A DNA stretch of 64,000 bases from Streptomyces griseorubiginosus (GTDB lineage Bacteria; Actinomycetota; Actinomycetes; Streptomycetales; Streptomycetaceae), in contig NZ_WVUG01000009.1 in NCBI RefSeq assembly GCF_017614965.1, positions 1-64,000 of the forward strand, given 5' to 3'. Within the stretch, counting starts at the first letter, position 1, and each line of letters begins with the position of its first letter. The notes under the pieces are model-generated. The model saw only the letters and a program-made list of their open reading frames with translations, was not told the origin of the DNA and did no database searches. Positions 41,621 through 49,604 of this stretch are shown here, in pieces. The translations under genes were made by a program, and so were the position numbers.

Positions 41621-42349
41621 TCAGTGGGCCTCCGCCGCCCGTACTTCCTCCGGGGTCGGTGCCGTGCCGCCCAGGTGGGCCGGCATCCACCACGTGTCGT
41701 TCGCGTCCTTCGGGCGGACCGGGTAGGCGCGCTGGGCGGCCTCCAGCAGTTCCTGGACGCGCTCGCGGAGTTGCCGGGTGATCGCGCCCGCGTACTTGTC
41801 CTTGGAGGCCTCGATGGCCTCGCCGACACGGATCGTGATCGGCGTGTGGCTGCGCCTGAAGTTGCGCGGGTGGCCCTTGGTCCACAGCCGCTGGGTGCCC
41901 CAGACCGCCATCGGGACCAGCGGGACGCCCGCCTCCTGCGCCAGGCGCGCGGCACCGGACTTGAAGGACTTCAGCGTGAACGACTGCGAGATGGTGGCCT
42001 CGGGGAACACCCCGACGACCTCACCGGACTTGAGGGAGTCCAGCGCGTGCGCGTACGCCGCGTCGCCCTGCTCGCGGTCCACCGGGATGTGCTTCATGCC
42101 CCGCATCAGCGGCCCGGAGATCCGGTGCCGGAAGACGGACTCCTTGGCCATGAAGCGCACGAGACGCTTCTGCGGAAGCGCCGCGAGGCCGTCGAAGATG
42201 AAGTCCAGGTAGCTGATGTGATTGCTCACCAGCACGGCACCGCCCGAGCGCGGAATGTTCTCCGATCCCTTGCAGTCGATCTTCAGGTCCCACGCCTTGA
42301 ACAGTGTCAGTGCGAGACCGATGACGGGACGGTAGACAAGCTCTGCCAT
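41621..42349 (-). CDS. 1-acyl-sn-glycerol-3-phosphate acyltransferase (PlsC family)
   Basis: 242 residues from the ATG at 42349. It transfers an acyl chain to lysophosphatidic acid at the inner membrane. The catalytic H-x4-D is SNHISYLDFIFDG near residue 43. The substrate motif is GVFPEATIS near 113 (usual FPEGTRS, here EATIS). The third and fourth motifs are VPLVPMAVWGTQRLW near 142. A hydrophobic N-terminal helix anchors it. The EATIS variant is, as I recall, common in actinobacterial paralogues. The C-terminal 40 residues are hydrophilic and include WWMPAHLGG. Monocistronic. Confidence 0.9.
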   Translation of the reverse strand: MAELVYRPVIGLALTLFKAWDLKIDCKGSENIPRSGGAVLVSNHISYLDFIFDGLAALPQKRLVRFMAKESVFRHRISGPLMRGMKHIPVDREQGDAAYAHALDSLKSGEVVGVFPEATISQSFTLKSFKSGAARLAQEAGVPLVPMAVWGTQRLWTKGHPRNFRRSHTPITIRVGEAIEASKDKYAGAITRQLRERVQELLEAAQRAYPVRPKDANDTWWMPAHLGGTAPTPEEVRAAEAH

Positions 42350-42537
42350 GGACGGGGTGGACCCTTCCTTCTCAGCCTGGGAAGGACGCTCCCGGCGGGA
42401 AAGTTACGCAGCCGTAGGTTTACGGCATCTCGCAGATCGTGCCCGAAGAACGGCCGGGGAGCCAGTCCAAGTTCCGGACAGCAGCGGAGATCCTCGTCAC
42501 GTCGCCCGGTGATCCACCTCGTGCTTTTACGCCGCCT

Positions 42538-42954
42538 TTACTCCGCGCGCACCCCGACCCGACGCACCAGCAGGTACATCTCGCAGCCCAGGCAGTACCC
42601 GAACGCCGCGTTCAGGAAGGCCGCCGCGAGCGCCGCCCCGGTCGCGGCCAGCCCCAGCCAGTCCGGACCCAGCGCGAAGCCCACGAGCCCCACACCCGCG
42701 AAGACGAGCCCCACCGCCTGCGCGAACCGCGGCGGCTCCGGCGACTCGAACTCGGTCGGCGGCCCGATCCGGGGCCGTACGACCGTGCGGAACAGCCAGC
42801 CGTACGGCGACCGGCCCACCCCGCCCGCGGCGCCCAGCGCGAACGCCAGCGTCTGCCAGGCCAGTAGCCAGACATTCCCGGTGATCAGCACAATGGCCAG
42901 TACCAGGGTCGTCAGGGCCGCCCCGAAGCGAGGGCCCCTCACATCGATGTCCAT
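42538..42954 (-). CDS. DUF4395 membrane protein
   Basis: 138 residues from the ATG at 42954, with four predicted membrane helices. DUF4395 marks are DVRGPRFGAALTTLVLAIVL at the start, a cytosolic loop with SPYGWLFRTVVRPRIGPPTE, and FLNAAFGYCLGCEMYLLVRR at the end, with a CxxC pair inside the last helix. The family lies next to thioredoxin-like genes in many actinobacteria and is thought to pass thiol or quinone electrons, which fits the divergent thioredoxin gene 75 bp away. The 188 bp on its right-strand tail side (42350-42537) show nothing recognisable. Confidence 0.88.
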   Translation of the reverse strand: MDIDVRGPRFGAALTTLVLAIVLITGNVWLLAWQTLAFALGAAGGVGRSPYGWLFRTVVRPRIGPPTEFESPEPPRFAQAVGLVFAGVGLVGFALGPDWLGLAATGAALAAAFLNAAFGYCLGCEMYLLVRRVGVRAE

Positions 42955-43029
42955 GAATCAAGCATTCCGCATGGGACACGATTCCTGGGGCCGGGAATCT
43001 TTGCAGTCTCGTGAACGCTGGAGCAGTCG

Positions 43030-43443
43030 ATGGCCGGACTCGTGGTGTGCGTGGTGGTGCTCGTGGTGGCGGGCGCCTATGGAGTGCTGCATCGGCAGCG
43101 GAGCGGGAGAGTACGCGTGCGTGGGCGCGACGACGGAAAGCGGCTCGGCGTGGCCGAGTTGGGCGAGGAACTGGGTGAGCGGGCCACCCTCGTGCAGTTC
43201 TCCAGCGCCTTCTGCGCCCCCTGCCGGGCGACCCGGCGCGTCCTGGGCGAGGTCGCCGGCATGGTGCCGGGCGTGACCCATGTGGAGATCGACGCCGAGG
43301 ACCACCTGGACCTCGTACGCGAACTCGACATCCTCAAGACGCCGACCGTGCTCGTCCTGGACGCCGACGGCCGGGTGGTGCGGCGGGCGACCGGGCAGCC
43401 GCGCAAGGCGGACGTCATCGCGGCACTGGGGGAGGCGGTTTGA
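43030..43443 (+). CDS. Membrane-anchored thioredoxin-fold protein
   Basis: 137 residues from the ATG at 43030, with GGAG upstream. The first 20 residues are a membrane helix (GLVVCVVVLVVAGAYGVL), then a thioredoxin fold with the active-site SSAFCAPCRATRRVL near residue 58, the V-x-H-V-E-I-D-A-E-D strand, and cis-Pro in LKTPTVLVLDADG. The redox pair is CAPC rather than CGPC. Together with the divergent DUF4395 protein it probably forms a membrane disulfide-exchange pair. Orientation of the domain (inside or outside) cannot be settled from sequence alone. Confidence 0.88.
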   Translation: MAGLVVCVVVLVVAGAYGVLHRQRSGRVRVRGRDDGKRLGVAELGEELGERATLVQFSSAFCAPCRATRRVLGEVAGMVPGVTHVEIDAEDHLDLVRELDILKTPTVLVLDADGRVVRRATGQPRKADVIAALGEAV

Positions 43444-43526
43444 CGGCTGTGATGCGGACGGTGAGGCATCTCCCATATGCCGGAACGTACTTGACTGGGC
43501 GCACCACCTATCGTCAGCCTGACCCC

Positions 43527-43607
43527 ATGCCGACCGAACTCCTTCTGTACGGGCGGGTCCACGTCGACCTCGTCCGCAACGCGAGCGCGCGCTGTCCGGG
43601 CTGTTGA
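43527..43607 (+). CDS. HVDL-type putative leader peptide
   Basis: A 26-codon reading frame (ATG at 43527) encoding MPTELLLYGRVHVDLVRNAS then ARCPGC. The core R-x-HVDLVR-x-x-SA and two cysteine codons just before the stop match the small leader peptides found upstream of sulfur-related genes in Streptomyces. There the cysteine codons are thought to let ribosome stalling sense cysteine supply. It ends 44 bp before the flavin reductase start, so it should act in cis on that gene. There is no good ribosome site, so the transcript may start close to the ATG. Confidence 0.75.
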   Translation: MPTELLLYGRVHVDLVRNASARCPGC

Positions 43608-43651
43608 GCAGCCACGACCCCGCTCGCCCCCTCTCGCAGAAGGACAACTCC

Positions 43652-44161
43652 ATGACGGCCACGTCCGGCCTCGGTACCCCTCAGCTCGCCTCGCCCGACC
43701 TGCTGCGCTCCGTCTTCCGCCGGCACGCGGCGGGAGTCGCCGTGATCACCGCGCGTGGCGACGCCGGCCCGGTCGGCTTCACCGCCACCTCCCTCGCCTC
43801 CGTCTCCGCCGAACCCCCGATGCTCTCCTTCGGCATCAGCCTGGGCGCCTCCTCCTGGCCCGCGATAGCCACGACCGACCACATCGGCGTCCACATCCTC
43901 GGCGACCACCAGCAGGAGCTGGCCGCCACCTTCGCGAAGAGCGGCGCCGACCGCTTCGGGGCGCCCACCGCCTGGCGCGAGGGGCCCGAGGGCGTCCCCG
44001 TCCTCGATGACGTCCTGGCCTGGCTGGTGTGCCGGATCGTCGCGCGCGTGCCCGCGGGTGATCACCGCATCGTCCTGGCCGAGGTCACCCTCGGCGACCC
44101 CACCGGCCCCGGCCGCCCGCTCCTCTATCACCAGGGGCGCTTCAACGGCCTGCGGGACTGA
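43652..44161 (+). CDS. Flavin reductase family protein (FMN-binding split barrel)
   Basis: 169 residues from the ATG at 43652, with AAGGA upstream. It is typical of the flavin-reductase-like domain: LRSVFRRHAAGVAVITARGD at residue 19, GPVGFTATSLASVSAEPPML that binds FMN, LGASSWPAI, and HRIVLAEVTLGD near the end. These enzymes reduce FMN or FAD with NAD(P)H for two-component monooxygenases. The leader peptide with terminal cysteine codons in front suggests that the partner is a sulfonate or sulfur-source monooxygenase, although none is encoded nearby. The partner assignment is inference. Confidence 0.9.
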   Translation: MTATSGLGTPQLASPDLLRSVFRRHAAGVAVITARGDAGPVGFTATSLASVSAEPPMLSFGISLGASSWPAIATTDHIGVHILGDHQQELAATFAKSGADRFGAPTAWREGPEGVPVLDDVLAWLVCRIVARVPAGDHRIVLAEVTLGDPTGPGRPLLYHQGRFNGLRD

Positions 44162-44229
44162 TCCGGCGCCGGCTCCCTCTGCGAAGCGGTCGAGTTCCGA
44201 TTACGCTGCGTTGCACAGGTCACAGTTCA

Positions 44230-44349
44230 AAGCGCTTGCTTAGCGGGAACGAACTCGGTGTACTGGCGAGTAATATTTCGCTCGGAGCGCGGGGTCGCCC
44301 CGATCGGGATCGGCCGCTTGAGGCGCCTATGCTGCCTGAAAGAGGCAGC
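44230..44349. promoter_or_regulatory. Control region of etfB-etfA with several dyads
   Basis: In the 219-bp gap before etfB I see: AAGCGCTT (44230-44237) inside GCGCTTGCTTAG, half of a CTAAGCAAGCGCTTGCTTAG-type dyad; CCGATC-GG-GATCGG (44300-44313); a TATGCT -10-like hexamer (44328-44333); and a hairpin GCTGCCT-GAAAG-AGGCAGC (44331-44349), which would lie at the 5' end of the mRNA. No -35 of TTGAC type sits at the right distance. Confidence 0.4.
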
Positions 44350-44380
44350 ACCGAAATGACGATGCAGTAGGAGAGCCGGC

Positions 44381-45169
44381 GTGAGCTTGAGGATCGTTGT
44401 CACTGTGAAGTACGTGCCCGACGCCACTGGCGACCGGCACTTCGCCGATGACCTGACCGTCGACCGGGACGACGTGGACGGTCTGCTCTCCGAGCTGGAC
44501 GAGTACGCGGTCGAGCAGGCGCTGCAGATTGCCGAGAACTCCGATGACGACGTGGAGGTCACGGTCCTGACCGTCGGTCCGGAGGACGCCAAGGACGCGC
44601 TGCGCAAGGCGCTGTCGATGGGCGCGGACAAGGCGATCCACGTCGAGGACGACGACCTGCACGGCACGGACGCGATCGGCACCTCGCTGGTGCTGGCGAA
44701 GGCGATCGAGAAGGCCGGCTTCGACCTGGTGGTCTCCGGTATGGCCTCCACCGACGGCACGATGGGGGTTGTGCCGGCGCTGGTCGCGGAGCGGCTGGGG
44801 GTGCCGCAGGTGACGCTGCTGTCGGAGGTGAGCGTGGCGGACGGGACCGTCAAGGGCCGCCGTGACGGCGATGCCGCGTCCGAGCAGTTGGAGGCGTCGC
44901 TGCCGGCGGTGGTGTCGGTGACCGACCAGTCGGGTGAGGCGCGTTACCCGTCCTTCAAGGGCATCATGGCGGCGAAGAAGAAGCCGGTGGAGTCCTGGGA
45001 CCTGTCGGACCTGGAGATCGACGCGGACGCGGTCGGTCTGGGCGGGGCGTACACGGTCGTGGACGGTGCCGCGGCGCGTCCGGCCCGCACCGCCGGGACG
45101 ATCGTCAAGGACGAGGGCGAGGGCGGCAAGCAGCTCGCTGAGTTCCTCGCGAGCCAGAAGTTCATCTGA
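44381..45169 (+). CDS. etfB: Electron transfer flavoprotein, beta subunit
   Basis: 262 residues from the GTG at 44381, with GGAGAG upstream. It is an AMP-binding ETF beta: RIVVTVKYVPDATGDRHF at the start, then EYAVEQALQIAENSDDDVEV, VTVLTVGPEDAKDALRKALS and the family signature in VPQVTLLSEVSV to PAVVSVTDQSGEARYPSFKG. With EtfA it carries electrons from acyl-CoA and related dehydrogenases to ETF-quinone oxidoreductase. It is followed 64 bp later by etfA. The acyl-CoA dehydrogenase at 9.6-11.3 kb is a possible donor but is not linked. Confidence 0.96.
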   Translation: MSLRIVVTVKYVPDATGDRHFADDLTVDRDDVDGLLSELDEYAVEQALQIAENSDDDVEVTVLTVGPEDAKDALRKALSMGADKAIHVEDDDLHGTDAIGTSLVLAKAIEKAGFDLVVSGMASTDGTMGVVPALVAERLGVPQVTLLSEVSVADGTVKGRRDGDAASEQLEASLPAVVSVTDQSGEARYPSFKGIMAAKKKPVESWDLSDLEIDADAVGLGGAYTVVDGAAARPARTAGTIVKDEGEGGKQLAEFLASQKFI

Positions 45170-45233
45170 GGGCCTCGCGCCTCATCTCCCTCACCGCCCC
45201 TTAAGCCTTCGCAATTCGCAGGAGAGCAATCCC

Positions 45234-46196
45234 ATGGCTGAAGTTCTCGTCTACGTCGATCACGTGGACGGTGCCGTCCGCAAGCCCACGCTGGAGCTGC
45301 TGACGCTGGCCCGCCGTATCGGCGAGCCGGTCGCCGTCGCCCTTGGTGCCGGTGCCGAAAACACGGCTGATGTGCTGGCCGAGCACGGCGCCGTCAAGGT
45401 GCTCACGCACGAGGCGCCGGAGTACGCCGACTATCTGGTGGTGCCGAAGGTGGACGCGCTGCAGGCCGCCGTGGCCGCCGTGTCCCCGGCCGCCGTGCTG
45501 GTGCCCTCCTCCGCCGAGGGCAAGGAGATCGCCGCCCGTCTGGCTTTGCGCATCGGCTCGGGCATCATCACCGACGCCGTCGACCTGGAGGCCGGTGACG
45601 AGGGCCCGGTGGCGACCCAGTCGGTGTTCGCGGCGTCCTTCACCACCACCTCCCGGGTGTCGAAGGGCACCCCGGTGATCACGGTCAAGCCCAACTCCGC
45701 CGCGGTGGAGCCGGCCGCGGCCGCCGGTACGGTCGAGACCCTCGCGGTCACCTTCTCGGAGCAGGCGAGGGGGACGAAGGTCACCGGCCGGACCCCGCGC
45801 GAGTCGACCGGGCGTCCGGAGCTGACCGAGGCCGCGATCGTGGTCTCCGGCGGCCGGGGCGTCAACGGCGCCGACAACTTCGCGGTCATCGAGGCCCTCG
45901 CCGACAGCCTGGGGGCCGCGGTGGGCGCCTCTAGGGCGGCGGTGGACGCGGGCTGGTACCCGCACACCAACCAGGTCGGCCAGACCGGCAAGTCCGTCTC
46001 GCCGCAGCTGTACATCGCCAACGGCATCTCCGGTGCCATCCAGCACCGGGCGGGCATGCAGACCTCGAAGACGATCGTGGCGGTCAACAAGGACGCCGAG
46101 GCCCCGATCTTCGACCTGGTCGACTACGGCGTGGTCGGCGACCTCTTCGACGTCGTCCCCCAGCTCACCGAGGAGATCAACACCCGCAAGGGCTGA
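45234..46196 (+). CDS. etfA: Electron transfer flavoprotein, alpha subunit
   Basis: 320 residues from the ATG at 45234, with AGGAGAG upstream. Domain I (1-190) has [20 protein letters not shown] and [20 protein letters not shown]. The C-terminal FAD domain has [20 protein letters not shown], then [20 protein letters not shown] and the ETF-alpha signature [16 protein letters not shown] near residue 262. It holds the redox FAD of the heterodimer. It forms an operon with etfB and is closed by a strong hairpin at 46214-46251. Confidence 0.96.
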   Translation: MAEVLVYVDHVDGAVRKPTLELLTLARRIGEPVAVALGAGAENTADVLAEHGAVKVLTHEAPEYADYLVVPKVDALQAAVAAVSPAAVLVPSSAEGKEIAARLALRIGSGIITDAVDLEAGDEGPVATQSVFAASFTTTSRVSKGTPVITVKPNSAAVEPAAAAGTVETLAVTFSEQARGTKVTGRTPRESTGRPELTEAAIVVSGGRGVNGADNFAVIEALADSLGAAVGASRAAVDAGWYPHTNQVGQTGKSVSPQLYIANGISGAIQHRAGMQTSKTIVAVNKDAEAPIFDLVDYGVVGDLFDVVPQLTEEINTRKG

Positions 46197-46213
46197 TCAC
46201 CGGACGGCTGTAC

Positions 46214-46251
46214 GAGGCCCCCGCGACCGCACGAACGGTCGCGGGGGCCTC
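46214..46251. terminator. Strong hairpin terminator after etfA
   Basis: Perfect 16-bp inverted repeat GAGGCCCCCGCGACCG / CGGTCGCGGGGGCCTC with a six-base loop, 17 bp after the etfA stop. The convergent phosphatase gene ends at 46255, so the element can serve both directions. Confidence 0.9.
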
Positions 46252-46254
46252 GTC

Positions 46255-47196
46255 TCACTTCAGGCGCAGCGAGACCTGGACGGGGAAATGGTCGCTGGGG
46301 TACTGGCCGTTGAGCGAGGACGTGTCGATCGACGCCTGTTCGACCTTGACGGTGGGGGAGACGAAGATCCAGTCGATGCGCTCGCCGTTCGGCTGCGGCG
46401 GCCGGTACCTGGGATGGAACGTCCCATACAGCGGCCCGCGCCGGGCCGCCGCGTCCCAGGCGTCGACGAGTCCGGTGCCGACCATCGTGTCGTAGGCGCG
46501 GTTGGCATGCGCGTAGGCGTTGAAGTCGCCCGTCACCACGACCGGCAGCGCGCCGCGGAGCCGGGCGATCCGCTGGACGATGAGGGAGGCGGCCCGTTCG
46601 CGCGCGTGCTGGCTCGCGTTGTCGAGGTGGGTGTTGAGGACGATGAACTCCCGGCCGACGGCGCTGAGATCGCGGAACCGCACCCAGGTGGCGGTGCGGG
46701 GCGTGTCCCCGCCCCAGGTCTCCGAACCGAGCACGTCCGGGGTGTCCGACAGCGCGAACGTGCCGTGCTCGACGGGCGAGAGGCGGCGGGTGTCGTAGAA
46801 GAGGGCCGTGGACTCGTCTCCGCTGATCCGTTCGCGACCGGTGCCGATCCAGGCGTAGTGCGGGGCGAGATCGGACTCGATGTCGCGCAGTTGCCGGTAG
46901 AGGCCCTCCTGGGTGCCGAAGACATCGGGGGCGGCCGCGCGGAGCAGCCGCCTCATCGCGGGGCGGCGGTCGGCCCAGCTGTTGGGTTCTTCCGTGCTGG
47001 CGAACCGCAGGTTGAACGTCATCACGCGCAGATCGGGGACCCGGTGCCCGGTCACCGGGGCGCGGCGGACCCGGGGCGCCTCCGCCGAGGCGGACGGGGC
47101 GGAGACCGCGGCCGCGCTGGACAGGGGGAGGGTGACCGCCGCCGCCAGCAAGGCCTTGAGGCCCAGTCGGCGGGGGACTCGGTGCGGGTTGGGCAC
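46255..47196 (-). CDS. Secreted endonuclease/exonuclease/phosphatase-fold hydrolase
   Basis: 313 residues from a GTG at 47196, with GAAGGAG upstream. An N-terminal signal (LGLKALLAAAVTLPLSSAAA, then AVSAPSASAEA) predicts export. The EEP fold is clear: VMTFNLRFASTEEPNSWADR near residue 58, the metal Glu in FGTQEGLYRQL, FIVLNTHLDNASQHARERAA, VVTGDFNAYAHA near 222 with the catalytic Asp-x-Asn, RIDWIFVS near 275, and SDHFPVQVSL with the last His. Members cleave phosphodiesters in sugars, lipids or nucleic acids, and the secreted ones in Streptomyces are usually assigned to phosphate scavenging. No Pho box was identified by eye. Confidence 0.9.
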   Translation of the reverse strand: MPNPHRVPRRLGLKALLAAAVTLPLSSAAAVSAPSASAEAPRVRRAPVTGHRVPDLRVMTFNLRFASTEEPNSWADRRPAMRRLLRAAAPDVFGTQEGLYRQLRDIESDLAPHYAWIGTGRERISGDESTALFYDTRRLSPVEHGTFALSDTPDVLGSETWGGDTPRTATWVRFRDLSAVGREFIVLNTHLDNASQHARERAASLIVQRIARLRGALPVVVTGDFNAYAHANRAYDTMVGTGLVDAWDAAARRGPLYGTFHPRYRPPQPNGERIDWIFVSPTVKVEQASIDTSSLNGQYPSDHFPVQVSLRLK

Positions 47197-47327
47197 GGGG
47201 GCTCCTTCGGTCGCGAGGCCAAACGAACGCCCGTCGGGGCGAGTTGTGTGTCAAGCAGTGTGATACCCGGGTGTGAGTGGGGCGTGAACATGCCGAGGTG
47301 ACGGCGTGGCCGGGTGTGGACATGGTG

Positions 47328-47390
47328 TTGACCATCCCGAGGTGCCCGGATACCTTCGTTCTACGGATTGTTGATTCCGTAGAGCGGAAA
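47328..47390 (+). promoter_or_regulatory. Promoter and overlapping inverted-repeat operators before the HpcH/HpaI-like gene
   Basis: TTGACC (47328-47333), an 18-bp spacer and TACCTT (47352-47357) form a plausible promoter. Around the expected start of transcription lie TCTACGGA-N8-TCCGTAGA (47361-47384, perfect arms) and, overlapping it, TTCCG-TAGAG-CGGAA (47376-47390). The second has the TTCCG-N5-CGGAA look of IclR-family (AllR-like) operators. The ribosome site AGGAGG follows at once. Confidence 0.55.
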
Positions 47391-47405
47391 ACAGGAGGGC
47401 ATCGG

Positions 47406-48710
47406 ATGGGCCAGGGCCAGCAGGAGACGGTGGCGACGAGCCTCGCGGGCGCTGTCAGCGAGGAGATCAGTGCCTCCCTCGCCCCGGTCGACGCCGAGTT
47501 GGAGCGCCGCTACCCCGGCGACCCCGGCACCCGCCAGCCCGTCCACACCGTGTACGTCCCCGGGGACGTCTTCGCCGCCGACACCATCCGCTCCTGGGGC
47601 GACCGGGCGCTGGCCGCCCTCGACGAACACGCCCCGGACGCCCCCTCCTTCGCCGCGGTCCTGGGTCTGTCCGACGAGCTCGCCGAGCCCGTCTACGCAC
47701 GCGTGCGCGCCAAGTTGGAGCGCGAGCCCGTGGAAGACCTGCGCGTGGACTTCGAGGACGGCTACGGACTCCGCCCGGACGCCGAGGAGGACGAGACGGC
47801 GGCTCGCGCGGCCCGGCTGATCTCCGAGGCGTACGAGAAGGGGACCGCCGCGCCGTACATGGGCATCCGCATGAAGTGCATGGAGGCCGCGGTAAGGGAG
47901 CGGGGCATCCGTACCCTCGACGTCTTCCTCACCGGCCTGATGCGCGCGGGCGGACTGCCCCAGGGGCTGGTGCTGACGCTGCCGAAGGTGACGTACGCCG
48001 AGCAGGTCACCGCGTTCGCACGGCTGCTGGAGGAGTTCGAGAAGGCCCACGGCCTGGAGGCCGGACGGATCGGCTTCGAGATCCAGATCGAGACCAGCCA
48101 GGCCGTCCTGGCCACCGACGGCACCGCCACCGTCGCCCGGATGATCCAGGCCGCCGAGGGGCGCGCCACCGGACTGCACTACGGCACCTTCGACTACAGC
48201 GCCTGTCTCGGCGTCTCCGCCGCCCACCAGGCGAGCGACCACCCGGCCGCCGACCACGCCAAGGCGGTGATGCAGGTCGCGGCGGCCGGCACGGGGGTCC
48301 GTGTCTCGGACGGCTCGACCAACGTGCTGCCCGTCGGCCCGACGGCGAAGGTCCACGACGCCTGGCGCCTGCACTACGGCCTGACCCGCCGCGCCCTCGC
48401 CCGCGCCTACTACCAGGGCTGGGACATGCACCCCGGCCACATCCCCACCCGGTACGCGGCCGTGTTCGCCTTCTACCGCGAGGGCTTCGAGCAGGCCGCC
48501 GCCCGGCTCGCCCGGTACGCGGGCCGGGTCGACGGCGACGTCATGGACGAGCCCGCCACCGCCAAGGCCCTCAGCGGCTATCTGCTGCGCGGCCTGGACT
48601 GCGGCGCCCTCGACATCGCCGAAGTGGCCCGGCTGACCGGTCTGACCAGGGCCGACCTGGAGGGCTTCGCGGCGCCGAGGCGCGGCGACCTCACCGTCTC
48701 CGGCACGTAG
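47406..48710 (+). CDS. HpcH/HpaI-CitE-like aldolase/lyase (DUF6986 type)
   Basis: 434 residues from the ATG at 47406, with AGGAGG close upstream. It resembles the phosphoenolpyruvate-type TIM barrel of the CitE/HpcH superfamily: DLRVDFEDGYGLRPDAEEDE near residue 112, IGFEIQIETSQAVLATDGT near 220 with the metal Glu, and GLHYGTFDYSACLGVSAAHQ near 257 with the second acidic ligand. The family cleaves or joins acyl-CoA or pyruvate units, but this longer subgroup has no proven reaction. The inverted-repeat operator with IclR/AllR look suggests a link to allantoin or glyoxylate metabolism. This is inference, since no allantoin gene lies nearby. Confidence 0.8.
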   Translation: MGQGQQETVATSLAGAVSEEISASLAPVDAELERRYPGDPGTRQPVHTVYVPGDVFAADTIRSWGDRALAALDEHAPDAPSFAAVLGLSDELAEPVYARVRAKLEREPVEDLRVDFEDGYGLRPDAEEDETAARAARLISEAYEKGTAAPYMGIRMKCMEAAVRERGIRTLDVFLTGLMRAGGLPQGLVLTLPKVTYAEQVTAFARLLEEFEKAHGLEAGRIGFEIQIETSQAVLATDGTATVARMIQAAEGRATGLHYGTFDYSACLGVSAAHQASDHPAADHAKAVMQVAAAGTGVRVSDGSTNVLPVGPTAKVHDAWRLHYGLTRRALARAYYQGWDMHPGHIPTRYAAVFAFYREGFEQAAARLARYAGRVDGDVMDEPATAKALSGYLLRGLDCGALDIAEVARLTGLTRADLEGFAAPRRGDLTVSGT

Positions 48711-48823
48711 CAGACCCTCACAGCCGTCACCGTCGCCTGAATGCAGCGCGAGGCGCGCGCCGCGGCCCGGGTGCGGCATCACAGGGTCGCCGCCGTGCAC
48801 GACATCCGGGGCGGCGACAACGA

Positions 48824-49597
48824 TCAGCCGGTCCCCGGGCTCCCGGTCTGCTGATCGCGCACGTACCGCTCCAGCCCCGAGGCCGTGACCAGCTTCTCCT
48901 CGGCGAACACCCGGGTGCCCCGCTCGCACAGCCGCACATCCGCACGGGCCCGTGCACAGAACTCCTCGGGCGTCACACCGAACAGGTCCCTCAAGCGGGC
49001 CGATCCCACGAGGAGTTCGGTCAGCAGCTCCCGCTGTCCGGGATGGGTCCGTGGCGCCGGGGTGCCGTTGTGCAGGACCCCGCGCCGGTTGACGTAGACG
49101 TACACGCCGGGCAGCCGCGTGCCGTCCTCCAGTTCGATCGCCACCTCCGGTGACGGCAGCCAGGCCCGCCGGAAGTTGCCGTACGGCAGCGGTACGCCCT
49201 CGCTCGCGTCGATCACCGCCAGCTGCTCGGCGTCCAGCCACGTCACGAACAACTCCCGCACAGTGTCCGGTGCCAGGAACGGGGCCGCCGAGACATACCC
49301 GAGGCGGCTGACGTGCGCGGAGACGCCGACGTCGATCCCGGTGACGTACGCCTTCACCATCGGGACGGGCGAGGTGATCCCCGACTCGGCCATCTTGGCG
49401 CGCAGTTGGCCGGGGCAGCCGTTGGAACCCACCGCCAGGACCGGCACGCGGTCCTCGTCGTGCACGAGCCGGTCCAGCGGCAGCAGATGGTCGCCGGAGA
49501 GCAGTCCGGACTCCGTGGGCCACGCGCCCGGGTAGAGCAGGGGATGGTCGCGCGGGGCCTTCGCCAGGCCCAGCGCTTCGAGTGTTCGCTCCCGCAT
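48824..49597 (-). CDS. Hypothetical protein, possibly gamma-glutamylcyclotransferase-like
   Basis: 257 residues from the ATG at 49597. The only familiar piece is VPVLAVGSNGCPGQLRAKMA near residue 51, similar to the (Y/V)GSN-x-x-P-x-Q-L loop that opens the gamma-glutamylcyclotransferase fold, with LPGVYVYVNRRGVLHNGTPA later. The key catalytic Glu of that fold is not obvious. No signal peptide. It lies 7 bp from the LacI-type regulator gene on the same strand, downstream of it, so it may be co-transcribed. The 113 bp to its left are empty. Confidence 0.65.
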   Translation of the reverse strand: MRERTLEALGLAKAPRDHPLLYPGAWPTESGLLSGDHLLPLDRLVHDEDRVPVLAVGSNGCPGQLRAKMAESGITSPVPMVKAYVTGIDVGVSAHVSRLGYVSAAPFLAPDTVRELFVTWLDAEQLAVIDASEGVPLPYGNFRRAWLPSPEVAIELEDGTRLPGVYVYVNRRGVLHNGTPAPRTHPGQRELLTELLVGSARLRDLFGVTPEEFCARARADVRLCERGTRVFAEEKLVTASGLERYVRDQQTGSPGTG

Positions 49598-49604
49598 GGC
49601 TGAC

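Noticed and set aside
43451-43607. Longer in-frame start for the leader peptide (ATG near 43451)
   Set aside because: The extra residues are not like known leaders and run through the likely promoter; the ATG at 43527 gives the usual length.
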